NCBI GenBank assembly: GCA_029582155.1
Contig: CM055898.1
Coordinates: forward strand, 31,264,020-31,328,019
Source: Panopea generosa
Lineage: Eukaryota; Mollusca; Bivalvia; Adapedonta; Hiatellidae
Direction of reading: 5' to 3'
Length of the DNA stretch: 64,000 nucleotides
In this document: positions 38,112 through 50,800 of the stretch, in pieces
Numbering within the stretch: the first letter of the stretch is position 1
Layout of the letters: each line of letters begins with the position of its first letter
Position numbers and translations under genes: made by a program
The notes under the pieces: generated by a model
The model's input: only the letters and a program-made list of their open reading frames with translations
The model's database searches: none
Told to the model about the DNA's origin: nothing

Positions 38112-38972
38112 TTACAAAGATGTCATTGCATCTTCAGAAGCAAAGAAAATGTCTTCCGAGTTATCATTATCAGTAACAGTGTTGATTGGTGAATTAATCT
38201 CTTCTTCCAACCATCCAGTATTGTCTTGAACATCGATATCTCTTGCATCGCTTTCATTTGTTTCCAATTGCTCACCAGTTTGATTTATGCTATTTGTTTG
38301 GTCTTCGAACTCCTCTACATTGTTTCCAATGTTTTCAGATGTCTCGATTGATGCTTTATCGTCGCTTTTAGATTTCAATGGTTCGAGTATATTCTTATCG
38401 GCATCAAGAACTTCAGTGGAAAATCTTACTTTCTTTTCGTCGTAATCAGGGTTTGGTTCTTCGATGTCCTCATTATAATCATTCATTTGGTCGGATTCCG
38501 AATTCTTCCGTCGTAACATTGGGCTTATATTCTTGGTTCTGTTCTGTGTATCAAAAACATTTTCTTGTTCATCAGTCATATTGTTGTCATTGTTTTCAAT
38601 CACTGGTTCGTCTTCTTGATTATCCATACCATTACTTGCCAAAGTAACATTTGCATATACTACCTGCGGTGTGTTTTCTTCTTGAACAATCGGAACATCA
38701 ACCGCTTCAGTTGACTGACTGTTTGCATCTTCAGTTGCAGTTGGTGCCTCCTCTTCCCGTTCGAGTCTATCCGTTAGCTGATTTAAACTGTCCATAGCGT
38801 CTTCCTCTTCAACTGCCGTGTTTGGTATTTGACCTTCGGGAACTATAATTTCATCATTATTAACTGAAGCGCTTTCTGTCGCAGGTGGTGAAAGCAGCAG
38901 ATTTTGATAAATTGGATTAACGGTTATTGCGGCGGCGCCCATTGTGGCAGCTTCAGTTAGATCAGTTAAATC
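38112..38972 (-). CDS. PCDH15-like: Cadherin exon 16 (terminal): acidic cytoplasmic tail with PDZ ligand
   Basis: 286 codons plus TAA; acceptor ...attatttcag, phase 0. The tail is low-complexity and rich in D, E, N and S, consistent with disorder. Visible short motifs: NPIY (NPxY type, residues 617-620 of the fragment), KKVRF (RVxF-type PP1 docking pattern, 779-782 for KVRF) and C-terminal MTSL (S/T-x-hydrophobic, class I PDZ ligand). A methionine at 38,942 could be mistaken for a start, but ten in-frame codons and a good acceptor precede it, so it is internal. Confidence 0.92.
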   Translation of the reverse strand, partial: DLTDLTEAATMGAAAITVNPIYQNLLLSPPATESASVNNDEIIVPEGQIPNTAVEEEDAMDSLNQLTDRLEREEEAPTATEDANSQSTEAVDVPIVQEENTPQVVYANVTLASNGMDNQEDEPVIENNDNNMTDEQENVFDTQNRTKNISPMLRRKNSESDQMNDYNEDIEEPNPDYDEKKVRFSTEVLDADKNILEPLKSKSDDKASIETSENIGNNVEEFEDQTNSINQTGEQLETNESDARDIDVQDNTGWLEEEINSPINTVTDNDNSEDIFFASEDAMTSL

Positions 38973-41780
38973 CTGAAATAATTATAATCACATGCAAAAT
39001 CATGTTTAATTATAGTGAAGATCAACGTTGTCTGGCATGCGTTATTACAGTATTATGGCATAGAATCTATTAATAGTGAATAACTCCATAGGCATACCAA
39101 GTTTAATTATTTCATGCGTGAAACTCTTTTAAATGATGTGTATTTCAATCAACAATTGCTTTTATATAGTAGGAGCTATGCTGCACGAAAAAGCTAAACC
39201 GCCACTTTTGTATTTCAAATATATTCGGTCAAAATATTGACAAGTAATACTAAAATGTTTATACGGCATTAACAGACGATACATACTAGGTTATTATTAT
39301 CTTAAATATTCTTTCTTATTTGAGTCCAAATATCAAGGAAATGATTTCGATACTTTTCGAGAAAATACATGAATTCTCAGGTGGCGGACTAGCCGTTCAG
39401 TTCAGTATTTATTAAATTCATAGTTGTATCAAAGTGTCACATAGAACCGAGTGTTGTTTCTCTGTCTTTTCGCAGTAAGTGTTTTGGGTATCGCTATATT
39501 TATTGCAAAATTGCCTTTCTTGGTTTTCCTTCCCACGGGTTCTTTGACTTCATCAGTATTTACTAAATTTATCTGCGACCTGAGTTATACGTTAAATACA
39601 GACTGCTGCGAAAGGTAAACTTAATCACAGAACACCGTGGGCAATGGCTATGTTTGTATTATACATTGCATTTTATTGAATGAGATTTCGATTCATATTG
39701 ATAACGAATCGATATTAACTGGTAACTTTTGTTGGTACTTGAAAAAAAATCACATTAGAACATCAGAGCATTCAATGGAAAACCACAGAATTCCACGTTC
39801 CTGATGTTTATTTTTTTCGGTTATTTCTTGAATATATATATATATCTTGAAATATTATGTTTAGGTTTGAATTTATAAATGACATTTTACTTTATGAGAT
39901 TTCGATTCATGTCTACTGCGATCGATATTTACTGGGTCTGATGGCGGTTCTGTACTTACAATCTCATTGGAAAATCAAATAATTTCATGGAGAATTGTAT
40001 ATGTTTATATTTTTAAATGGCAATTTACCCAATGCGATTTCGGTTGATTATTACTGCGAATCTATATTGACTGACTACTGATGTTGGAACTTGAAAATCA
40101 CAATGGAAAATCACAGAATTTCATTGAAAATTGTTTTGTATGGTGTTTCATCAATGTTTCAGTCATATTGCGCAGTGGCTACCACACTGGAGTACCATAC
40201 TGTAGACACATGGCATGATAGGTTACCCAGTCATATCATATTAACACTTGGTCGAGCAGATCTAGAACTATTCTCTAAATGATGAGTGCTAAGGAGGAAA
40301 GCAAATGTCATTTTTACCCAATACGATTTTGATGCATATTTACTGCAAATCTATATTTGTTGGTAACTGATGTTAATACCTGAAAACCAAAACGTGATGT
40401 TTCACAGTTTATGTGTTCAGATGTCACCAGTTTGACATTTCTTGGATATAACAGTTGCATTTTGAAATAAAATGTTAGAGTTTGAAGATAGAAAATGCTA
40501 ATCTCATCAATGACATCATATAGGTCAATAGTCAGTAGACTGTTACCAAGGACATTATTGGTGGTATGCTTAACACCATCAACGTGATAATAGGCCGCAT
40601 TTGTAAGATAATTCACTTGCGGGACTTTTTTCATTGATACTGTCTCATTCTTTGATATGATTAAGAGGGAAGAGCACGGTTGTTGTAAATTTCAACAGGG
40701 TTTACCTTTCTCTAATGCCGTTCCATTACGGTGACCCCCTCCCTGTTGTCTATTGTGATTATTCTATATATCAAATACGGTAATAAATCGTATGTGTCCA
40801 TTCAATGGTTACACTCCTGTTAGACACCTGTTGTTTCCTAAGTTTCCTTTCAATGTTTTAAATGTTACAAGTTGAGTTATACGATATAACTTGCTGAAAC
40901 TCTGCAATTCTGCAGGTATGTTGGTTTATTCTGCATAATCATTTGTTGATGTGATTTTTCAATCTGTATGTTAGTTTGCTGTTTTTGTACATGTATAGTG
41001 AACATTGAATATTCCTTCCAGTTGTCATCGAATAACCTAAAATGTGAAGACAAAATCCCATTCATTCATTCGTTCGTTCGTTCGTTCGTTCATTCGTTCA
41101 TTCACATTCATTCATTCATTCATTCATTCATTCATTCATTCATTCATTCATGTTAGACATACTTATTCATGTTAAACATATTCATTCATTCATTCATTCA
41201 TTCATTCATTCATTCATTCATTCATTCATTCATTCATTCATTCATGCATTCATTCATTCATTCATTCATTCATTCATTCATTCATTCATTCATTCATTCA
41301 CACTCCTGTTAGACATACTTCTTCATGTTGAAATGTAAATTTGATTACAAATATTCCTGTACCTGTGATTTTACCGATCCATTATAATCTGATGTTTCAT
41401 CTTCCATTTTCACATTGATCTCCTGTGACTCATACAGTGAACTGGCTTGTGTAACAGCGGTTAGACTGTCATACAGATGCTTGTATCTCTTATGACTGAA
41501 TAAAAACAAATGCCATTGTTTTAAAAATACGTATGTAATTAAAACTAGTATTAATTTTCATGAGGAGATTGAGTGCGCTAAATAACCATGTGCAGGAATA
41601 CTTTTATTTATATGTGTGTTGAAATGTTGGTGGGTGACGGGGTGGGGATTGAGGGGCGAAATTTGGTGCACTCAGTTGCTAGGTCTTTTATATGTGCTCT
41701 CACTTTACGTGGTGTGTGTGCGTGTGTGCGTGCGTGCGTTCGTGCGTGCGTGCATGCGTGCGTACGTGTGTGTGTGTGTA

Positions 41781-41825
<45 letters not shown>

Positions 41826-44800
41826 TTGTGGCAGGGACGGGCAGAACTCGGTGGGTGTGCTCGTTCACCAGGGTGAACTTCTGTGCTGACAGTTCCATTG
41901 CGGTGACCATTATTGCTGACACTTCCATTGCGGTGACCATTATTGCTGATAATTCCATTGCGGTGACCATTATTGCTGACACTTCCATTGCGGTGATCAT
42001 TATTGCTGACACTTCCATTGCGGTGGCCTTTATTGCTGACAGTTTCATTGCGGTGACCAGTATTGCTGATAGTTCCATTGCGGTGGCCATTGTGGTCGAC
42101 AGTTCCAATGCAGTGGCCATTATTGCTGACAGTTCCATTGCTGCGACCGTTCCAATTCGGTGGCCATTATTGCTGACAGTCACATTGCTGTGACCATTAT
42201 TGCTGACATTTCCAATATGGTGACCATTATTGCTGACAGTTCCAATGCCATGGCCATTATTGCTGACAGTTCCATTGCTGTGACCATTATTGCTGACAGT
42301 TCGTTCCAATGCGGTGACCTTTATTGCTGACAGTTTCATTACGGTGACCATTATTGCTGACAGTTCCATTGCGGTGGCCATTATTGCTGACAGTTCCAAT
42401 GCAGTGGCCATTATTGCTGACAGTTCCATTGTTGTGAACGTTATTGCTGACAGATCAAATGCGGTGACCATTATTGCTGACAGTTCCATTGCGGTGACCA
42501 TTATTGCTGACAGTCCTAATGCGTTGGTCATTAGTGCTGACAGTTCCTTTGCGGTGACCATTAATGCTGACAGTTCAAAAGAGGTGACCATTATTGCTGA
42601 CAGCTCAATTGGGTGACCATTATTGCTGACAGTTCCAATGCGGTGACCATTATTGTTGACAGTTCCAATTAGGTGACCATTATTGCTGAAAGTTTCATTG
42701 CGGTGACCATTATTGCTGACAGCTCCAATGCGGTGACCATTATTGCTGACAGTTCCAATGCGGTGACCATTATTGCTGACAGTTCTAAAGAGGTGGCCAT
42801 TATTGCTGACAGTTTCATTGCGGTGACCGTTATTGCTGAAAGTTCTATTGCAGTGAACATTATTGCTGACAGTTCCAATTCGGTGAACATTATTATAGCT
42901 TCTTCTTTTATAATAGCATTCTACTATTTTTAATGGTTATTATAGGGCTTGTTTGTTTTGTTAGTGAACGATTTTCCTCGAATGTTAAGCCACCTAGACA
43001 TATTACAGTTTCATTTTTGCAATAAATATAATGTAATTGCGATTTGAGTTCAGCTAGGAAATATGTAGTGGTGACTTTCCGTTATCCGTCTAATTAGTTA
43101 TGTCGAAGCAATAAATTCAGGGAACCATTTTCAAATCAAGTAATTGTAATGATTGCTCTAAATGAGTCGTAAGTACAAGAATACGACATTAATGATATGT
43201 CAGAAACGGTTGATTGACAACAAGCTGCAGATATATCTACAAATATACCTATATATTTAAGTAACGTTTATTTTGTTAAACATAAAGAAGGATATCGTTA
43301 TATCTACTCAGTGAAAAAAAATGAAAAAACAATAACTGAAGTAAGTCATATATAACTATTATTCAGATGTATTTTTCTATCTGTGTAGGGTCCTCCTTCT
43401 CAAGTAGTAGGTGCCTTCTTAAGATCCCTTACCTGTCAATGTCAAGGTCGTTGGTTTGAGTCCCGCTCGCCTTGAAAATATATTTTGCCTGTTACTTACA
43501 GAATACAGGGATTTTACTCAGATTCATTCTTACGGTTTTCTCCAGCAATAAAACTTGATATGTCATATATCACCTAGAATGTGTTGAAAATGAGGATAAG
43601 CCCCACTCTATCAGTTAATTTACTTCTGATATTTGACTCTGTAAATATTTAATTCCGAACATTCTTTAATGAAACGGACAACTAGTATTTAAATTGCTGA
43701 TAATAAGAATCTTAGTAAATCTTAGATAAATAGTACATTGATAAACATATCGTATACCTGTTAAACTGCCTATGGATAATGAGCATGGCTAACCCTGCAC
43801 CTATTAAAATCACTAAGGCCATTACTATCAGACCTATTTCTGGAACTCCTAGTTTTGCATTCTCTGACTGTTTTTCTGTCTCAAACAGCACTGATCTAAC
43901 TGCTTCATAGTTTGAAACAATACGTCTGCAAATAAAGATGTATGATTTAATCATATCATGATAGCAAGGGCTTATATAATATAAAAGGACATGGAACTTG
44001 TCTCTCTTGACACAAGGTCACACTTTGAGCTCGTTTGACAATACTTTGAGTCTGTGTAAGATTTCGTGTCCGGCCTGTAACTTTGTCATGTATAGATGGA
44101 TTTTTATAAATACTTGCTACAAATTATCATCATAACATGACGACGAGTCGTGAGTAACACCCAGACTCCCACTTCGAAGGTCAAGGTCACAATTTAACGA
44201 TGTTTGACAACACATTCAGTCTGTTTGAGATTTCGTGTCCGGTCTGTAACTTTGTCACCTCGGATAAATTTCAAAACAACACTTGGCTCAGTTGATCAAC
44301 ATGACATGATGAAGTGTCACTTGTAACACCCACACTTTCAATTTGTTTGATATTCGTGTCTTGTCAGTAATTGTGTCTTTAATTTGGCTCATTCGATCAA
44401 GATGACATGACGACTACCCAGATCCCTACTTCAAAGGTCAAGGTCACACTTTGAGATTGTTTGACAACATCTTGAGTCTGTTTGAAATTTCAAGTCCGGT
44501 CTGTAACTTTATCATACATGGATGGATTTCAAAAACACTTGGCTCAATATATTAATTTATCAACATGACGACATGTCGTATTATGACCCAGAACCTTACC
44601 TCAAAGGTAAATATCACACTTTCAGTTAGCTTGATATGTTATGTCTGGTCTGTATCTTTGTCTTACATTGAGGAATTTTAAAGTAGCTTGACATAAGTGA
44701 TCAACTCAACATGTCACGATGTGTCACCTGTATTTACCTGTAGAAATATCCAAGGTTACACAGAGGTCAAGGTCACATTTTAAATACCAAAAAAACACAT

Positions 44801-47800
44801 GCAATTGCTTGTGTAGTCTGAAACGTCAGTTTATTAATCTTGATATTCACAGATACATGGCTACCTATTATAAAATATATCGTTATTTTCACAGACAATT
44901 TGAGGGGGAGGAGGCATGTGGCCCCTATCAGTGACATTTCTTTTTTAATGGAAAGTGTAATGTAACACAATGATTTGTGACAACTGTTTGTCTAATAAAA
45001 TGCTCCTTTTATAAACCTCCTATATGAGAATTATGAAAATAAGCAATATTGATGTTAGTCGAATGTATTCATAGTAATAACCGTCATAATAAGAACTAAG
45101 TATAGCCCCGTTAGTCCATAAAGGTGCCAAATATCTTCTTATCATCTCTTTGTAGACAATATGGCCCGGTTCACATGCGGATTTTTATCAACATATTCCG
45201 AATAGCATAAGCTGTTGAAGTAACTGAACAAGAAATTGCCTTCAAAGAAAAGCATCGGTTGTGGAACGATTCTATATAATATTTGAAACAACAACCGATA
45301 TGGCTGTTATATGGTAATGTGAAATATCAAATAGTATTGGTATGTTTTATCATTATGTTGCAGTTTGGTAGCACACATTTCGTTAATGACCGACATTCAA
45401 TATAAAATATGCACAATTCTGAAAAAACTGTGCAATTTATTTAACAGTATTTCATATTTTATCCATTTCTGCAAGAGCAAAAAGAATACAATTGTATATG
45501 AAAATAAAAGGGGCTTGGTACTTTAATTCATTGATATTGATATTTATTTGATATCATGTTTATGACGTAGACTACAACGCATTACATTTCATCAACTGAA
45601 ACGTTTCAACTACGTGTCGATATAATAGAAAAAACAACAGTTGTTTCTTTGTTTAATTTGAACACAGTTTAGGTTGTTCTCGTGTATTTTACCATCAGTA
45701 AACATTCCAACCGCACGGAATTATTGGCCGATGAACATAGGTTATTAAAAAGTCGCGTGAGCAACGTGAATCCGGAATTTTATAGCTGTATATCAGTCAT
45801 TTGAACAAATGTTTACTGAACGTGGCACATATTACAAGTACATTAAACTTCATTTAAGTTGAATCGACCAATCGCGTGTGCAATTAGATACTGGAGATAT
45901 TCACCGATATCCCCCGTGACATCGATGTCGTTTGAACTAAATTAAAATGGGTGAAAACTTGTAAGGCTAGGTGTGGAACTTCCTTTTTATCCTATCCATC
46001 TGGTTCACGTAAATTACGTTTGGCTTTTTACTTATTATTGGGGGTAAGACGTGTTCATTTTGTGAAATAATTAATGCTTGCTTATCTTTACATGAATACC
46101 ACATAATTATACTTACCTGTTGATCATAAGCACAAATAAAGATAAAATGATATCACTTAATGTATAATAATTGCTAATAAATGACAGTTCTAGATAATAT
46201 TCAAATCTGATGTCTTGACTAACAAGGAAATGTACTTTATTAGACTGTTCGCTTCCTAGTCAGTGGAAGATTACCTCTGCGTTTAAATCAAATGGAAGAG
46301 AATCGAACTGTCCAACCGATACTTCTGGAGGGAAGTAAGACCGATACACCAGGCGTGGTATTCACCAATCATTCTCAAGAATATTCTTAAACTTAAACTC
46401 AAGAATGAATTTTAAAAAACACAATAAGAGACCAATTTTAGGCCAAAATTTGCAAGCATGTAGGGACACCTAATATATAGTCAGATAAACTCTTATAATT
46501 ATTCTATATGTAATAGTAAACTAGATATCTAAGGTTGAAATTTGAATTTTCAAGCTCAAGTCTAAGAATATTCTCAAGAACGGTTGGTGAATACGACCCC
46601 TGGTCACCCAGAAACATATTACAAAGCTGCTGTAGCAATATAAAATCTGGACAGTTCCAGCAATAAATGTCAAATGATACTTCTTTTAATATTTCCAAGT
46701 TCAAATGGAAATTTAAATTACAAAAACCACCTCTAATAATAGTTAAAATTGCGCAATACTCATAAATTAATGGTAAACCAATTGTGTAGAAACATGAAAA
46801 GAAACGTGCCTGTAACGAACACGTTCCACAACATTTAAATTATACCAAATAATTTAGATTTAAGTAATTTATTTTAAATTGATAGCAAAGAATGCTCAGA
46901 GCTTATATAAACCGCTATCGAGACCCGGTATTGAATGTGTTTAAAGGCATTGGTTTAAGCTTGGGATCGAACCCGCGCTACATCTGCCGTTAGCGGCCAA
47001 CACTATATCTACTACACCACCACCTCCGCTTCAACATATTATTATAACAGTGGCAAACAACCCATTTCAGGTTATATGTGGCATAAACAGTTCTACTAGT
47101 GGAGGAAGATCTCAGACTGAGTCAGGCTGAGTAGAACCACCGTCCGCAAGAAACTGGAAACTTTCTCACATAAAGTTTTTGGAGTGAGCCGGAAAAGAAC
47201 ATACGATCTAAGCTGTGAGACGTAAGTGGTCTTAAGACGGCGTCTTAGACCAATCAGCCACTGAGGACCCAGTTTGTGAGGTAAATGAATCTGATGACAG
47301 AATACGCTGGCGTCCGTTGATACAGTAAATATCTTTTAAAATGTGTTTTAAAAACAAATTAAAATTTATTTCCTGTATTAAAATAAAGCAACATCCGAAC
47401 CATAACCTATATGACCAATATGTCTTCAGAAGGTATATACACATATATTACCTTTAACATTGCGTTTGCTAGAATTAGTCACTTTCAAGACTTTACAGAA
47501 TCTCACCATGCTCTTAATTGGTAAATTACAGAAATATGCGAGGTGCTGATTGAGATTTTGCATGTCAAATGTTGTAACACCTTCAATGTAAAAAAAATCA
47601 GGGTTTAGTCTTTAAATATGTACAAAAGCTCCATTAATTATACAACAAAAATAATAATCACCTTTTGGTCATTAAAGGGACTATATTAGGATTTTTCAAA
47701 AACTTAAATTTGGCTTAAATCATTTTCCCAAACATATACCTTTGTATACTCACTGACACCGTAGTTCGAAAAAGATACATATTTAAACATGCCAAAATAA

Positions 47801-50800
47801 TATATATTGAAAAGAGTTTTCGTAACTTTGGCTACGCGCCTAGGTTAGCCTTAAAAAGATTATCTGCTGAAAATTGTTACATATTTCCTGACGTATTAAG
47901 TGAGTAACGTTATTTCATTTTGATTTTAAGTTGATCCGTCATACAGGTTTACACGTAGTTAAAACTTTTCATCTTAGAAAGAGTCTTATCTGAATTAAGT
48001 TTTCCATTCCAATTTAAATATTGATTCTGTTATGTTTTGTTGGATTTCACATACCAACTAAAGCAAAGAAATTGTTAATGATAATGATATGCTTTTTATC
48101 CATTTATATAATTATTTAATATTAAAGACATAAAAAAGAGTTTTTTCCTAATATACTTCCTTCAATAAGACACTTTAAAACGTTAAAATCAATGTCATAT
48201 CTCTTCTTTACAATACTCCTGAAGCATCGGTAAGTCTATTTTCAAATACTTCAGTAATGCCAGTATTAAGGTATCAAGGAACTAGGTTAATTCTTCATAT
48301 TCATTTTTCCCCTTTGATCCATTAATTGGTTGTTTTTACTTTAACCCATGTTAATTGGTTGTTTTTGTACATGGGGAGCGAGTCTAGAGTTTTCCCACCT
48401 TTTATCATTTTTGAATCTATAATGATTAAATTGATTAAACATGTTTTTACGCAATTACCAAACAATACATAACCATGACAATGATAGTTACCTTAGTAAA
48501 TCCGCTTTAGAAACCTCACTCGTATAGATGTGTATTCGAGATCTGAAAACAGAAACATCGTAATTGTAATAAAATTCACGAGAACATATTTTATTTAATA
48601 GTAATTGTTTCTGATTTAGTTTACATGACAATATTTGGCATGGCATTAATAGTTTAATATGCATCGGAATAGTCGGTTAATATATCTTATATCGTTATTT
48701 TTGTACACACTACTTGTACAACTGTAGAATTGTTTACAATCATTAAAATTATTCTTGCATCGTATTTCATTTCACTCATTACATATAATACGATATTCAT
48801 TAATAGATTTGATTCAATAACATTAAACACATACAAGTGTTGTAATAAAATAAGGTTTACATCTACATAGCTTATATAAAAAAATCACAACATGAATCTA
48901 TATACGCTTTCTAATATACTAATAACTATGTTTATGCAGCTATCATTAATACTTGAGAAATAAAGATGTATTCGTATTGAGATTAGGTGGCCCTAACACT
49001 ATATTCAGGAAGCTTTCGATTATCTGGATTGGTAGCTTTAGCTTTCAGTTTGTTTTGGAAAACGCACTTGTCGATGGACCGCCTTGAAATAAGAATTTGT
49101 AGTAGCGTTACAACGCAAAGGATTGCAAAGGTCAAACACAGTCAGGTGTATCTTTGCACATCGAAAATACGTAATGAATTGTCCATATTTGAAGTTGCAA
49201 TTATACTTGTAAAACATATAGCATGAACGCGAAATAGAAACTTGTAATGATGTTGTAGGATAAAAGTGTGGTAAAATGATTGTTCTTACGCCGATATGCT
49301 GTAAACCATTCTTAAGTTTATTTAAAATTTTAATTGCGGAAATCGGTCATTGCCAAACTACCGAGAAACTCACAACGGTTAATTTCAAACATGTCCTTTG
49401 AACCATGTAACGCATGTTTTATTTGTCCCTTTGATTGTATTTTATAATAAGTTAGATAACGCTGGTTTGTCATGGATTTGATAATACGCTACTCTTTCAG
49501 GCTTATGTTTCACCAACATCTCCTGTTTTCCTTACATACGTAAGTACTTAACTCAAATTTGACTGTTATTTATCTATTATACAATCAATATCAATGAAAT
49601 CATATGCATTTTTACTGGAGCCAGTTTAAAATCATGATCACCTGGATGCTTTTTATATATATTTGTTTGGGTATTTACGCATACCCAGTAGAACTTCGAT
49701 GGCTCGAACCCGATGGGACTGGACAAATTAGTTCGAGTTAAGGGTTGTTCGAGCCAAGTATTGTTCAACATCATACCATACATGTACATGTATATGCATA
49801 GATATAGGAATTCGGCCTGGACCAAATAAGTGGTTCGAGGTAAATGTAGTGTTCCAGCCATCAGTGTTAGAACCGACGACGTTCTACTGTAGTTCAATGT
49901 GCTGGTAAAACAAAAGCCTGCTAAGACTTCTAGAACATATGATATACTTACTTCGTGGACTTTTCTACAGTCTCCGTGACATGTATTATAGATACGTTTA
50001 CCTCCAGCACGTCAGATAAGCTTCTGGAAAATGGGAACATATAGTTTAGTACACAAAAAATGTTTTATATAAATGTATATAAACAGCACAACAATTAAAT
50101 GAAATAAACTATTAAAGTACAACAGTATGGCGTTAAAACATGAGAACACGCACTAGGAGGTCTAGAAACATAATCAGACAGGTTAAAAGAAACACACCCA
50201 TTCATTCTTAAAATTGACAAAAACAATTGTTTAAAAGCAGTAAATCAGCATGCTCGCTTAATCAGAGTGTATCGTGTTTGTCAATTATATAACGCTATAT
50301 TTATGGACAAAATGACGTATTATAACCTTATAATTAAAGTAAATTAGTAATGTAATCTGATAAAATGTTTCACTAGAAGCACAGAACACGTTCAAGGAAA
50401 GAACATAGCAGACTCGTTTCTACTGAGTCTACCGATGAGGAGATATTCAACACCCTCAGTCCTCTAGCAACGAGTGGGCAGTAAAATATCATGTCCAAGT
50501 GCGCACAACTATGTATGCGTGTGTTTAAAAATGAATAATCGTTTACTAACTTTTCAATGTCTGCTTTGATTGCTTCAATTTCTGCCTTTGTCTTTGGTGT
50601 ACCAATAGAAACTGAGTTTGTTGTACCATGTTTGCTTATCTGTAACAGAACTGAATTATGTTACAATTTATCGTTCACGTGTAATTATCCGAGATTTACG
50701 ACGTAAGATAAATATCTATCAAAAGACATGTACAACAAAAACACGATGTTTACCCAATGTATTTTGTTAATGATTGATTACCAGTTTATATATAGAAATT

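Noticed and set aside
38378-38647. Plus-strand 89-codon frame
   Set aside because: Antisense to the terminal cadherin exon.
38940-38942. ATG at 38,942 as start of an independent 276-residue protein
   Set aside because: A consensus acceptor 30 bases upstream and phase-matched upstream exon show it is internal to the cadherin tail.
41608-42591. 327-codon minus-strand frame as a gene or cadherin exon
   Set aside because: Made of a 30-bp minisatellite and a GT run; phases of exons 14 and 15 join directly without it.
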